From: Melieria omissa
Taxonomy: Eukaryota; Arthropoda; Insecta; Diptera; Ulidiidae
NCBI GenBank assembly: GCA_963971225.1
Contig: OZ020268.1
Span: 47,542,404 to 47,606,403, forward strand
DNA: 64,000 bases
Direction: 5' to 3'
This document shows positions 12,497 through 24,560 of this stretch, piece by piece. The notes beneath the pieces were generated by a model, which worked only from the letters and a program-made list of their open reading frames with translations, did not search any database and was not told the DNA's origin. Made by a program: the position numbers and the translations under genes. Each line of letters starts with the position of its first letter. Positions within the stretch are counted from its first letter, which is position 1.

Positions 12497-14219
12497 AAAT
12501 AGTACCTAAAAGTAAGTAAGTAAGTAAGCAATCAAAAGTAACTGCTCAGTTATTTCAGAATAATAAATAAATTAAATGATGCGAAATAGTAACTGAAATC
12601 AAAAGTAATCAACTCATATTGAGAAATATTCAATTTAATTGGGAAATAATCAATTGAAATTTATAACTATAATCAATTCAGAATGAAAAACATCATTTAA
12701 ACATGTCAAATAGTTACTTAAATCAAGAGTAATTGAGAGAAATACAATGAGAAATATTCCATTTAATTGGTAAATAATGGTAAATAATCAATTAAAAGTG
12801 GGGAAACAGCAACTCAGTAAAAAGTTAATCAACTGCTTAAATAATTAACTCGATGCCGACATAATCAAATTAATTAATCAATTAATTTAATTCAAATAAT
12901 CAATTAAGATGAGAAATAATCAATTCAAAACGAGGAAAAGTAACTCAATTTAGATGATAAATAATAAAGTTAAACTTAAAATAATCCAATAAGGTTATTA
13001 ATTCGCAACTTCAAGTAATCAATTCTTAATTAGTTATCGATTCTAATGTTAAATTCATTCAGTTATTTTTTATTTGAAAAATAATAACTTTAGATTTGGA
13101 AATATCCAACTAAATTGAAAAATAGTTAATTAAAGTTTAAAAAATACATCTCAAACTTAAAGTTATCAACTTTTTTGTAATCAAAAGTAGTTAAGTTTAG
13201 AAATGATAAATTAACATTGACAAATATTCAACTAAAATTGAGAAATGGCTAATAAAGGCGAGAAATGATAACTAAAGCTTAAAGTAATCTATTCTTATAT
13301 TCAATTCATATAGTAAATTCATTCCGTTGACAAATACTCGACTAAATTAAAATAGTTAAATAAAGGTGATAAATTGCTACTGAAAATATAAGTAAACAAT
13401 TCAATTAATCATTGATTATACAGTAATTTAGTAATTCTGAAATTAACTTTAATGATAAATAGTTAATCAAAAATGTTAAACTAGAAACTTTAAACATGAG
13501 TAATCACTTGAATTATTTGATTCAATTAAAATTTAACTCCATTAGGTGAGAAATAGTTACTCAAAATAAAAGTAAACAATTAAATTATTCATTAATTACA
13601 AAACATTTAATAATATAATTCAGAAATAAAATCTAATTGAGAAATAACCAATTGAAGCTAAGAATGGTAAAAATGAGAAATAATTTATTGAACTAGCAAC
13701 TCAAGACAAAATAACTACTTTCATGATAAGATTAATATTAATTGTTAATTTAAGTTAGTTTAGTTAATATCTTTTATTAATTTAATTGAATAGTTGACAA
13801 TTTAGTTTAAAAATAATCAATTGGAAATAAGTAGCAACTTAAAACAAGAAAAATCAATTTAATTACTCCATTGTTTTATAATTTTATTTGACCATTAAAT
13901 TTATTTCAATTTTTCTTGAATAATCAATTGAAGTTGAGCAAAAGCAATTCAAAACAAATGAATTGAATTTGTCTTGAGAATCTAATGTGACAATTTTTAA
14001 TTAATGAACATGAAAAGTTAAAAATATTTAATTAAATTTTATAAGAAATCATTTAATCAAAAGTTCTTCACTTGGATTAGAAATAATTAATTGGAGTCCA
14101 AATGTCGCGACTTACCCCAAGAAAATTAAATTGTTTAGTATGTTTCTTAAATTTATTTGTTCTCATAATTTATTTCAATAATACGTTTAATAATCAATTG
14201 CATATTTAATTTATTTCAA

Positions 14220-14700
14220 TATTTAGATTAATAATCAATTGAATATAAAATTTTGTTCAATAATTAGTTCATTTATCAATTCACCATTAATCTTATTTCA
14301 ATTTTTAGTTCAATAATCTATTGACCATTAAATTTTTTTAATAATAAGTTAGTTTAATAGTCAATTGGGCATTGGATTTTTTCAGTATTTAGTTCAATAA
14401 TCAGTTGATCAATAAATTTATTTCAATGTTTAGTTCAATATTCAATTGAACATTAAATTTCTTTCAATAATTAGTTCAATAATCAATTGACCATTACATT
14501 TTTTTTAATAGTTTGTTTAATAATCAATTAGTCATTACATTTATTTCAATATTTAGTTCAATAATCAATTGGCCATTTATTTTTTTCAATATTTAGTTCA
14601 TTAATCAATTGACAATTCAATTGTTTTCAATATTTAGTATAAAATCAATTGAACATTCTTTTTTTTAACATTTAGTTCAATAACCAATTGAAGTTGAGAA
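14220..14700. repeat. 41-43-bp tandem unit TTTAGTTCAATAATCAATTG
   Basis: CAATAATCAATTG-like cores recur near 14311, 14354, 14395, 14436, 14477, 14520, 14559 and 14599. Each is followed by a CATTAAATTTATTTCAATATTTAG variant. Confidence 0.8.
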
Positions 14701-15059
14701 ACAAAAACAAATTAAATAAGTTTGCCTTGAGCATCTAATGTGAAAATGTTCAATTAATGATCATGAGAAAATAAAAATATTCAATTCAAATTTATAACAT
14801 ATAATTAACATAAAATTATTCAGTAACATGAAAAGAATATAACGTTAAAATTTAACTAATTAATGGTATTTACAATCAATTAAGAACGAAAACTATCTGT
14901 CAATCTGGGTAAATGACCACAAGAGTCAACTAAAAATCAGAATCATTTTATTAAAATGTATTTATTTATTTATTGATTATGGTTAATTGTTAATGAGAAA
15001 TAATTATTTCAATGTAGTCAATTGCATCCAAAAGTGTTTAAAATCAATTTAATTACGAT

Positions 15060-16550
15060 TATAACTAACTTCAAATTTACAAATAACTTACAATCACGTT
15101 AATAAAGAATGAAAACGATCCACTAATCGAAGAAAACTGGCCACTTGTGAGTTGGAAAGCGTCAATTAAATATTCAATTCGAACAATGAAAGAATTTAAA
15201 ATGACTTTGCTTACAATTTCCCACAAATGCGGCGTGCAGTTGCAGGCTAAATTGTGCAGCATAATTTGCACTAATTTAATTACGATTAGCATTGTAATTA
15301 CCGCATTTTGCATGCTTGTTGCGATAGCCAACCTGGCATTTAGTTAGTTGCCAGTGTAATTGTTGCCATATAATTTGTTGGCGTTTTGTTGTGTTTACGA
15401 ATTTACAAAATTGCGTGCGCATAATTGGCGCACAGTGGGGTGGCAACAATCTTTATTGTTGCTATTGTTGTTGTTGCTGTGAATATTGTTAAAGCGGAGA
15501 AAGGTGCACTCTCTAAGTGGCTGCAGATGGCTTCGGTTGTTTGGCGTTTTGTACAAATTATGCACTAATAATGGCCACATATCCGCCTGTAACAACAACA
15601 ACAATAAGTCAACTTCTTACAACAACAACAATTGTAACAATTGAATATGTCGACGGTGTCATTTCTCAAGTTGAAAACGAGCGAGTGCGCATTAATTTCT
15701 GGTCAAGTTATGCATAGTTGGTTAGTTGTTATTGTTGTTGTTAGGTAGTATTTATTGTTGCTGATGGTTAGTTGTCGTGGTTGTTGTTGTTGTTGTTGAC
15801 TAATTGCAGCCACATGCACGCATTGCTTTTGGCACCAACGCTCACACTTGGCAGCAGTCTTTCGGCCCATTTGCCATTTCCTTTGTCGCCTTCCGTTTCG
15901 TGTCGCCGCACTAATTAGCACTTTGCCTTACACGCTTTTCATATTTTCATAATTTTTCTTTTCACACTAAAAGTGCGTTCTTTATCGCTAACCATTTGCA
16001 CTTTAGTTGTTTTTATTTTTGTTGTTATTAAGTTTGATTTTCCTGCAGAGTGTCGACCAGCTTTTCCATTTCTCCTAAACGATTTCGGTGCGCTTCGAGC
16101 AGTGCTTGGCGGCGCGTGTAAGCGCGTTCACGTGTCCGAATGCTGTTTGCGTGTTCCACAACTTTACCTGTTTGCTGCCGATTATGCTTAGTAGTTGGCG
16201 TTTTTGTTGTTGTAAGGCTCATTAGGCACTGCCCAATTGAAAAGTAGTTTTCAACTGTGGCCGCTGTCTGCGTGCGTGCAAACGATGACAATCGTTTATA
16301 TTATCTGCTTGACTTCTTCTCAAGTTTTGATTGTGGCTGTTGTCAACGGTGTTTGGCAAAGACAAACACATTCAATTGTAATGAGTTTGTGTTAAGTTGA
16401 GAATCCATTCATTGACGGCATTAATTAGTTTATATTTGACCATTTAGAATGGTTACATATTTGAATTATTTGTAAATGGAAATTAATCAGGAAAGTGTTG
16501 GAAATGCATAACAGAAATGGTTAATTTTTTTAATTTATTGTATTTTATTT
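15060..16550. other. Unique sequence with TTG/CAA tracts, no gene recognised
   Basis: Balanced base composition with GTTGTTGTTG tracts (15,455-15,480; 15,725-15,745; 15,779-15,800). Short ORFs open on both strands but share no motif with known proteins. This could be host intronic or intergenic DNA and is a better place than the arrays to look for conserved regulatory sequence. Confidence 0.4.
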
Positions 16551-16975
16551 AATTTCGTTTCATTTCATTTCATTTCATTTCGTTTCATTTCGTTTCATTT
16601 CATTTTATTTGATTTGATTTGATTTGATTTGATTTGATTTGATTTGATTTGATTTTATTTTATTTTATTTTATTTTATTTTATTTTATTTTATTTTATTT
16701 TATTTTATTTTATTTTATTTTATTTTATTTTATTTTATTTTATTTTATTTTATTTTATTTTAAGTTATTTATTTTTTAATTTAATTTAATTTTATTTTAT
16801 TTTATTTTTTTATTTTATTTTTATTTTATTTTATTTTATTTTATTTTATTTTATTTTATTTTATTTTATTTTATTTTATTTTATTTTATTTTATTTTATT
16901 TGATTTGATTTGATTTTAAGTTATTTATTTTTTAATTTAATTTTATTTTATTTTATTTTATCTTATTTTATATAA
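16551..16975. repeat. Pentanucleotide microsatellite (TTTCA)n-(TTTGA)n-(TTTTA)n
   Basis: About 425 bp of 5-bp units. TTTCA/TTTCG units (16,556-16,605) pass into TTTGA (16,610-16,653) and then into a long TTTTA run. The block TAAGTTATTTATTTTTTAAT occurs at 16,761 and again at 16,917, so a segment of about 156 bp was duplicated inside the array. Confidence 0.95.
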
Positions 16976-16984
16976 CCCATTCAA

Positions 16985-17500
16985 ACAGGTGGCTTTTGTA
17001 AGTTAGAGGGAACTAAGCTTTGCTTAAGCAATAATGAAAAGCTTTTGGTATTCATTTGTTTTTCCTTGTTCACTCCTCTCGAGAGCATAGGGCCTCCACA
17101 AGACATTGCCTTGTGTTGGTTACGGTAACCGGTTGTTTTTTTCTGCCGGGGTAGGTGATTAGCTGGCCGCAGGTAGTCTTAAGTGGTGCAGCCATCTATC
17201 GCCGCTTAAGAACGACGTGTCCGATGTTGTGAGCTACCGCTCATAGCGCCATCTGTTGAATGGCGGATGGTTGGTGACTTCGCTAAGTTCGGTTTGTTGC
17301 GCTGTTTCTCCTGTGCGGTAGGTCTTAGGAACTAACTGATGATTGTAACGTCTTATAATGTCCCGACTATATCTGACAATAGTGAAGTTCAGTCTTCTAT
17401 GTGGCGCTTTCTTCCGGTGGCGAGCTGTTTTTAAGGCCTTCAACCAAAAGGCTATTGATAAGATTAGAATAATGGCAATGGCAATGGACACTTCGCACTA
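16985..17500. repeat. Dispersed repeat fragment (GAGCATAGGGCCTC family)
   Basis: The stretch beginning GAGAGCATAGGGCCTCCACA near 17,082 has a diverged relative at 29,815-30,000 (GGGAGCATAGGGCTTCAACA, then a similar TTCTGCC and a GATGGCGCTGTCATCTGTCG segment). The composition is GC-richer than its surroundings. It looks like a 3' portion of a dispersed element lying just upstream of the RNase H remnant at 17.75 kb; whether the two belong together is unknown. Confidence 0.45.
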
Positions 17501-17749
17501 CAGCAAAAAGTCACTAAAGGTATTGATTTACTAGTTCCAAGCCAAGTGCACCACAGACAGTTTAAGCGCTTCAAATAGGTGGACCATATCGCACCTGGAA
17601 CTCGCTAGCATTGTTATACATGATGGATACACATCAATAAATCCTGATTCCATGTGTCCTTCAGTACATGCGTCTCTCCCCAAACTCAAAGAAGACTGCT
17701 CTCTGAAAACTGAAAATATGATGTAGACTGAGAACTCAATGGACTTTTA

Positions 17750-17898
17750 CAGACATTGATAGACGCCTTCAAGTTAGACCAAAATGTTAGTTGTGGAATA
17801 TTCTTCAGTAAACTAAAGAACGACTCTTACTTTACCTGACTGTCTGCTGTAGCGACTTTCAGACTGAAGCTAGGACCATACTGCAGGCCTCAATGTGG
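17750..17898 (+). pseudogene. RNase H domain remnant of a non-LTR retrotransposon
   Basis: Two adjoining frames give consecutive pieces of a retrotransposon RNase H: DAFKLDQNVSCGIFFSKLK (from 17,762), corresponding to the first strand TDGSK...VG.GI, and CCSDFQTEARTILQASMW (from 17,845), corresponding to the conserved CSVFQAE.AI helix. They are out of frame with each other, and the first acidic motif has lost TDGS. RNase H of I, R1 and LOA-type elements removes RNA from the RNA-DNA hybrid during reverse transcription. This copy is dead, and no reverse transcriptase is recognisable beside it. Confidence 0.65.
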
Positions 17899-17899
17899 A

Positions 17900-18730
17900 C
17901 CTCTTAACCCGATTTACATAACCCAGAAGGTCCCATATATAACTACCCCTGCATTTCAGGGAATCGATTAGAAAATTTAAACCGCAGTCACCGCAGCACG
18001 TTGAAACCGGCGTACCACATATCTGAGATAATATAAATATCCAGGTCGCTTGCTGGTATATACATCACATCAAAGTCTGTGCCTCATGGTCGCCGCCTTA
18101 TCAACACTCAAGTGACTCATAGTTCAGTTCACTTTATTGACTTCTGACCTGTTTACAGACCCATCCAAGGCTTCTTCGAGGCCGCTGAGTTGACAACATT
18201 GGGCACATTTATCAAGGGGATCTTTCTTCTCTCATAATTAAAGTCCATCTCCTACTTACTAGCCGTGACAACCCAACGGATAAAAATTCTCTTTAGGTTC
18301 CTTCTCCAGTTGGTCAGTTGGTTGGTGTCCATCTAGTGTCGATTACAAATAGCTTTAAGTAGCCATTTGAAGCAGCTCATTGAAGAAGCAACAAAATCCT
18401 GGTGAAGAAACATACCTGCCTAAAAGTGTTAGGTTAGGAACGTCAGTTGAAGCCTTTTATCTGACAATCTTTGCAAGATTGTTTGAATGGAAGGAAAGTG
18501 AAATTTTTTGTAAAAAACCGCACTCCAAACAAACCTGACTCACACTTAATAAAAAAAACGAACTCAAGAGCCGAAAGTCCATCTAAAAATTACTAAAAAT
18601 TATATACTCACGTGGCAATGTCTAATAGAAAAATAGGCTCGAAGACAGTTGTTGTTTCCAAGAAGTAGATTTATCTATAGATTGGAAGTGAATAGATTGG
18701 ATTTAGTGCACAACCTAACCTCTAAGTTCC
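17900..18730. other. Low-copy sequence, probably decayed transposon, plus an orphan monomer
   Basis: Downstream of the RNase H remnant the sequence stays GC-richer than the spacer and has no intact frame. At 18,430-18,545 there is one isolated copy of the array found at 19.58-20.31 kb (GTTAGGAACGTCAGTTG, TCTGACAATCTTTGCNAGATTGTTTG, GAAATTTTTTGTAAAAAAC). Confidence 0.45.
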
Positions 18731-19560
18731 CCATTGATAAGTGTATTCTTAAAGCTTCAGATATTTGTCATTGACACTCATTTTCGTTCAAAATGTTCAA
18801 AAAGTAAAGCAAAGATAAGTAGAACACACTGCATGTCTGGCACATCGGTAGTCAAAGGGTTAAGCTCCACAATTTGTCGTTACTATTTTGGAGGTGGTTT
18901 TTGCATTCTAATTGCATCTTCAAGTTTGTCTTTCATTTCCGTTGCCTTTCTTTTTCTCTCTCCTTTGTCTTCTTTTAATTCTTTCCATCCCTTTAAACTC
19001 TTTTCAGTTTCCCTCATTTCACGCTTAGACATCTGCTTTTTCTATTTTTATTCATCGTCAATCTGTCGTCGTCTTTATTGGTCGCCCGTTCTCTTTTCTC
19101 TCGAGTAAACCATTTAGTGTTGTTGTTGTTGACAATTGTTGTTGTATTAAGTGCGGTTGTTGTATGGCTGTGAACATGCCCCAAATGGCGTGTTTGTTTG
19201 GCTTAAATGTGCCGCTAAGTGATTCGCAGATACGCCGTCAATGGGCGAACGAGTCGACCAGGAGCGGCGGCGGTAACTGCAAGCAGGGCGCTCGTGTTGT
19301 TGGCATGCTGCGTGCAAACTTGCAAACAATTAAATTCAAATTAATGCGCGCGAGCGCTTGTCGTCCTGTGCTGCGGTTGTTGTTATTGTTGTTGTTGTTG
19401 TTGCACCATATTATAGCATGGTTGTAATTTGCTAATGTGTCGCGCGCTGATGTGGCAACGACAGCGGCGACTTGTGGCGCTAATCCGGCAATGTTGCGCA
19501 CAAGTGTGCGAAACTGTTTGTGTGTGTGTGTGTGAGCTCATAAATTAAAGAAATAGGTAA
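18731..19560. other. Unique sequence with TTG tract, no gene recognised
   Basis: Ordinary composition, with a (TTG)n tract at 19,377-19,402 and a (TG)n tract at 19,518-19,534. ORFs of 60-124 codons are present on both strands but are hydrophobic or low-complexity and recall no family. Confidence 0.35.
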
Positions 19561-19574
19561 TAAAAATGAAGAAG

Positions 19575-20310
19575 CACCAAATAACTTGAACTGTTTTTGA
19601 AGGACGATCTCTGCCAGATTGTTTGAGTGAAAGTGAAATATTTTGTGGAAAAACTAACTAAAGTTATAGCAAACAAAGCCCAGAGAAGAGAGGAAAAGGG
19701 AAAGAGAAAACCGTATGAAATCGTTTCAAAATCTATTAAGTAACATAGGGTCACCTCTGAAAGTGTTGAACTTTTGAACGTCAGTTGAACTTTTTATCTG
19801 ACAATCTTTGCCAGATTGTTTAAAAGGAAAGAAAGTGACATTTTTTGTAAAACACAAGGCCTAGAGAAGAGAGGAGAGGGGAAGAGAAAATCGCATGAAA
19901 TCGTTTCAAAATCTGTTAGTCTCAGCTCTGAAAGGGTTAGGTTAGGAACGTTAGTTGGACTTTTTTTAACCGACAATTTTTGCCAGAATGAATGAATTGA
20001 ATGAAAAGCGAAATTTATTTTTAAAAATTAACTTTAACTAAAGCAAACGAAGCCTAAAGAAAATAGGAAAAGATGAAATCGCATGAAATCGTGTCAAAAT
20101 CTGTTAGTCTCAGCTCTGAAAGTGTTAGGTTAGGAACGTCAGTTGGACTTTTCTTAACCGACAATCTTTGCCAGATTGTTTGAGTTGTTGAAAGGAATGG
20201 AAAGCGACATTTTGTTTTTTTAAACAAAGCCTAGAAAAGAGAGAAAACCGTATGAAATTGTTTCAAAATCTGTTGAGTAACCTAGTCTCAGCTCTGAAAG
20301 GGTTAAATCA
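19575..20310. repeat. ~180-bp tandem array, four copies
   Basis: Units carry GACAATCTTTGCCAGATTGTTTGA, AAAGTGAAATTTTTTGTAAAA, AAGCCTAGAGAAGAGAGGAAAAG and CATGAAATCGTTTCAAAATCTGTTAG, then CAGCTCTGAAAGTGTTAGGTTAGGAACG. The landmark GCCAGATTGTTT/GCCAGAATGAAT recurs near 19,613, 19,809, 19,981 and 20,169. Confidence 0.85.
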
Positions 20311-20319
20311 CATCATTAG

Positions 20320-21560
20320 TTGAAATCGTAGGGCATTCAAATTCAGCTGTTGTTGCTTCTGCCAACTGCCACCTAAGCAAATTTCCATTCATTTTTCAAC
20401 GTCTTTGCGTCTTCTAGGATTTCATTTTTTTTTCATTCTTTTCCTTTGGTTTGTTTGTTTTGTTGTTGCGCTATTTTTTACTTCCACTATTTGCGATTTT
20501 CACGCTTCAATGCATTCAGCTTACAGCTGGCATCCTTGAAATTGCAAAATAATGCAATAACAACAACAACAGCCACTAGATACTAAACAGCAGCAAGACA
20601 AGACCAAAAGAACAGCACTCAAGTAGCAACAACAACAACATCAACAACAATCACATCATTGCGCCTGCGGTGCGAGCGCGCCTCACTTTAATGTCTTCAT
20701 ACGCGGCTGCCAAGCGACCTCCGCCGCCCGCCGCTCGACTTCCTCTTCTTCACGATACTACTTGCAGCTAAAATGTCGACAACAACTACAACAACAACAC
20801 TAACAACATAATAAGCGCGCGTAATTCGGGTGGCAGCAACAGGAGCAACGAAATTTTGCCCATTCACCATTCAAGATTCTGAGCGAAGTTCGCGTTGCGC
20901 CATGTGACCGTCAAGCGCGGCCTTATTTAAAGTGACTGCGGCGCATTGTTGCCACTGCCAACAGCAACAACCACAACGCAGTCAGCGTTCGGCAAATTGC
21001 TGGCCGTCACGGACGCACGTAGCGCGACGCGCATAAGCGAACCTTGACATTTTCTGCTTTTATGTTTTGCCTGTTTTGATTACTTTTTTTTCCTTTTATT
21101 GTTGTTGTCCTTCAAAGCAGCAAGCAGCCTGCGTTGGCTGCATGCGTCACTATTCAATGTTGTTGGCAATGCTTTATGTGAATTTGTTGCCCTCATTGTT
21201 TTGTTGTTGCAATTGCCAGCTGTCAAAAATCCTGTTGCCTACTTCGCTGTGTTCGCTCCTCCTTAAGTCGCTTTTCTTTTAAGCTCCATCACAGTCAATG
21301 CAAACGTAGCCATTGGCCGCAAGCGGCAGCTGAATGCGGCCACGATTTATGCGCTGCAGCAGATTTTCGCGTTGCGTTTAGTGCAGCAGAAATCTTTGCG
21401 GGATAAGCTGGCAAACTGGTTTGTTTAGCGGGATTTTCGGCCACTTCGACTGATGGCGGAGAGCGAATGCAGTGTGGGGGAATGGAACTAGAAGTTTTGT
21501 TTTCGTTTTATTTAAGTGTTGAATTGGTTATGCACACAACAGAGAACGAAAGATTGAAGC
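20320..21560. other. Unique GC-richer block
   Basis: Includes a (CAA)n tract at 20,624-20,650 and a GC-rich, low-repeat stretch (20,660-21,060) with TTATTTAAAG at 20,923. The latter could be a promoter or regulatory sequence, but I find no initiator at the right distance and no exon. Nothing codes convincingly for protein. Confidence 0.35.
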
Positions 21561-22400
21561 ATAGAAGAAACACATTTAAAGGGCAAAGCGTGCAAAGATT
21601 ACTTGGACTGCATCGTAGCAAAAAAAGTTGGGTTAGGGTTAGGTGCACTGTGAAAGAGATAACTAACATTGCGTAAGAAATTATTCTTGGGTTTCAGGTA
21701 ACGTCTACCGTCTAGAAAGCGACTTTGGCCCACTTAAGGTGGTAACTCGCATAGGTTAGGTTAGGTTTGTCGGCCCCGATAGTCCAGTGTAAAGCGCGGT
21801 GGCTGCTCATACCGAGGACCTAGGTTCGAATCCAAGCTCGGGCTGCTGAAACACTCCTCTACTTCAAGATTAAAGCGTAGAAGGAACAAAATTAAAAAAC
21901 GCAAAATGCAAAGATCGACTGAACTGCTTCATAGAGGAAAAAAAGTTAGGTTACGTTTAAGCTCACTATGGAAGACACAATTTGCAACTGGGACAGGATT
22001 GTTGGAAACACTGTGTAAGATATCATTTTTGGATTTGAAGTAACGTCTAGTAGCAACAGATTTCAGTCCACTGAGGGGTCTTTCTCGCAAGGAAGAAATG
22101 TTAGGTTAGGGTTATGCACTTTATGGAAGTCACAATTTGTAACTGGGAGAGGACTGTTGGAAACATTACGGAAGATATCATTCTTGGGTTTGAGGTAGCG
22201 CCTAGCAGCAAGAAATTTCGGTCCAGTGAAGGATGTAGCTCGCATACAGTTGGGATGGTTTCTAAGGGAGCAAAAGATTGAAGCATAAAAAGGAACTAAT
22301 TTGAAGAAAAATACTTAGGTTAGGGTTAGGCACATTATGAAAGACACTATTTGCAACTGGGAGACGGTTTTTGGAAACACTGTTGATGGGACGAAACACT
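21540..22400. repeat. ~200-bp diverged tandem repeat units, interrupted by a tRNA-like insert
   Basis: Recurrent blocks are AAGATTGAAGCATAGAAGAA (near 21,550, 21,865 and 22,272), GTTAGGTTAGGGTTAGGCAC (near 21,635, 21,950, 22,100 and 22,315), CACAATTTGCAACTGGGA and ATTCTTGGGTTTGAGGTAACG. Copies are diverged. The tRNA-like sequence at 21,773 lies between the first and second copies. Confidence 0.7.
21773..21844 (+). repeat. tRNA-like sequence, probably head of a tRNA-derived SINE
   Basis: A 72-nt segment has a good RNA polymerase III B box (GGTTCGAATCC at 21,823-21,833) and an A-box-like TAGTCCAGTGTAAAGCGCGG at 21,780-21,799. Acceptor stem positions 3-7 pair (CCCGA with TCGGG), but positions 1-2 do not. 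The T arm has one mismatch, and the anticodon arm (CGGT...ACCG) has a 10-nt loop instead of 7. It is therefore not a convincing functional tRNA; a SINE head or tRNA pseudogene fits better. Confidence 0.55.
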
Positions 22401-22639
22401 ATCGTTGATGGGCCAATAATGACTCACTGAAGTTCGCAACTCGCATAAGGTGAGGTTAGATCCCCTTGTGCCTGGAAACCCTGGGCACATTTCAGACTAC
22501 GCCTTACCCAATTAAGGGTCCCTATCTTCACTTCACCCAATTAAGGGTCCCTATCTTCACTGGGTTAGAAAAGGTCTCCAAGCATGACATTTTCACCAAT
22601 CAATTGTGGTTCTAACTGGTCACCGACTTGGCCAGCCAG

Positions 22640-24060
22640 CTTATCTAACCTAACCTAATTCTTGTGCCTTCTTGCTCTACAACGCTTTATGAAATCTAAA
22701 TTCTTCAAATTTCCTCGTGTTGTTCACTTCCCTTGCACTTTCCGCCTTTCACTTGCTTCAATCATTATTTGATTTGATGCTGATCCTCCTTCTCTTTTGA
22801 TCTCCCAATCTCTACTACTCCCCCAACAACATAACCTTTCATCTGAAACTTGCCACAATGTCAACGACTTAATTACATTTGCCAAGCGTTCAAAGTCAAC
22901 CAAGACAACAACTCGCGGACTGCTGCGGCTCGAAGACGAAGACGCCATGCTACCGCAAATCACTTTTTATCCGCAGAACGTGTCCAATCAATTTTCCACT
23001 TGGCGCAGGCTCAGGCAGCAGACAACTAGCACGCACACACACACAAACGGTGCCAGCAGCTAACGCCCACAACTCCGCCTCATTAATGCTACCAAAATTA
23101 ATAAATGCGGCAAGCGGCCGAGTCGGCAGTAAAAATCAGCGCATTACTGGTCGCTGGCGGCGAGCATTTGCCGAGCTGTAGAGTGTGCGTCTATTTTATG
23201 GCAACGCGCAGCAAGATAAGCAACAACACTGCCAGCAGCAGCAACAAATTTTCAGCAAAGATCAACAACAACAACATGAAGCGTAGCGCACAGTAGTTGG
23301 TTGGGTTCCTTAAATTTTTATTGGGCTTTATTTTTTGTGAAATTGTTTTTGTTGGCTGATTTGTAATTTGTTGCCTTCTGTTTGACTAGTTCTTGTTGTT
23401 GCTGATTTATGTTGCGCACTGGCCTGAGGTCAGTGCGATTTTACTGTGGCGCAGCTTACGAATGCACTAAAACAACAACAACAAAATTACACACTAAGCT
23501 ATAAACAATTGCAAGAACAACCAAACAAACGCACAGTCAGAGAAGACAGGCGGCGCAACAGACAAACACACAGACAGACAAACAGTTAAAACAGCATTTG
23601 GCTTTAAGCGGCAAACTTAGTGCAAAATGCTTTGAGCACCGTTATGCATGCAATGCGGCTTAAATGGCCAACACCGTCGGCTGAACGCCGCTTAAGTGGC
23701 GTGTGGCTCGGTGCGCATGCGCAGCTAAGCAGTTAGTGCATCGTTGCAGTGATAGCTGCGCACTGGCGATGAAGTGAAGTGCAATGAAATGAAGGCTGAT
23801 TGCAGTTTTTCTGCGCATTTCACGAGGTGTGTGTTACTGTTGTTTTTTGTTTGTTTTAGGGAATGTTGTTGTTGTTGTGATTACACTTGTGTTGCTATAA
23901 GTTTATTTAACTGTCAGACTCAAGCAGCGAGCGTCGATCGTGTAACGAATTTTTGGAGTTTTTGTTTGTTTTCGTGCAAAAGATTTTCATGTAAACTGAT
24001 AGATTCGTTAGATTATTTAAAAACTCATACATTCGGCGAATCTTTTTCTATTAAATATAT
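22640..24060. other. Unique sequence with CAA/CAG tracts, no gene recognised
   Basis: Mixed composition with a CA run at 23,033-23,045, CAA/CAG tracts near 23,215-23,290, and AACAACAACA at 23,470. Overlapping ORFs of 60-100 codons in all frames near 22.8-23.3 kb are unconvincing. At 23,640-23,770 the sequence is GC-rich and unique. Confidence 0.35.
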
Positions 24061-24084
24061 GACCCGATAGTCGCCTTGGAATGT

Positions 24085-24560
24085 TCTAGGTCTGGTTGGT
24101 TATCCCAGTATTGATTCCTGTGGATTATCTCATCTTTTCTAGTTAGAATCCAGTCCATTCTCTTTTTCCTAAACCACAAAAAGGATCTGGGCCGACGAAG
24201 GGGGTAGAAGCGCCCCTCCTTGCGAGCTTGTCGGCCTTTTCATTCCCTTCAATATTAGTATGAACCGCAATCCAGAGGATCCATACCTAATTGTAGAGAA
24301 CAAGCCCATTAAGCTTCTTAGCTTCGCATTCCGAAACGAGTTTCGAAGATACCTGGTATGATCTTAGTGCCTAGATCGCCGCTTGGCTGCCAGAGAGGAT
24401 CGCAATCCGGTTCCGGTTCCGGTATTTCCTCGGTATATTGAAGTACGATAGACGGAGTCCGTCTATCTCCGTCTCCGTCTGGAAGATAGTAATGCGCGTG
24501 CCCGTATGTTCCGTCATCTCATCCTCGGCCTCCGATTCCTATACCTTCATTCATTGAGGA
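24085..24560 (-). pseudogene. RNase H domain of a non-LTR retrotransposon, degenerate
   Basis: On the minus strand RIAILSGSQAAI (about 24,415-24,380) is followed after a stop by ALRSYQVSSKLVSECEAKKL, then by WIAVHTNIEGNEKADKLARR and STPFVGP (to about 24,190). This is the order of I/R1/LOA-type RNase H: SDSQAA helix, ..SKLV.EC.., W.PGH.GIEGNE.AD.LA. The catalytic Asp of SDSQAA is Gly here, while the Asp of GNEKAD is kept. Upstream, an IFQTETE-like piece near 24,500 matches the VFQAE helix. Two or more stops interrupt the frame, so it is a dead 3' fragment of ORF2. Confidence 0.85.

Larger units (their letters stand above)
11400..15060. repeat. AT-rich satellite-like block, 3.6 kb
   Basis: Very AT-rich DNA built from degenerate short units around AATAATCAATTGAA, TTAGTTCAATAATCAATTG and AAATCAAGAGTAATCAA. 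No ORF of 60 codons or more occurs, which is expected for this composition. The left part (11.9-12.75 kb) has a clear ~124-bp monomer. The right part (14.2-14.7 kb) has a 41-43-bp unit. The middle is a decayed version of the same motifs. Confidence 0.85.

Noticed and set aside
18405..18435. Minus-strand ratchet-like GGCAG/GTATGT
   Set aside because: The upstream sequence on the minus strand has no pyrimidine tract, and the site is next to an array monomer.
21690..21705. Third ratchet-like site TTTCAG/GTAACG
   Set aside because: No pyrimidine tract, and it lies within a tandem repeat unit whose other copies read GAG/GTAACG.
21773..21844. Functional tRNA gene
   Set aside because: Acceptor stem mismatched at the first pairs, anticodon loop of about 10 nt, T-stem mismatch; kept only as a SINE-like sequence.
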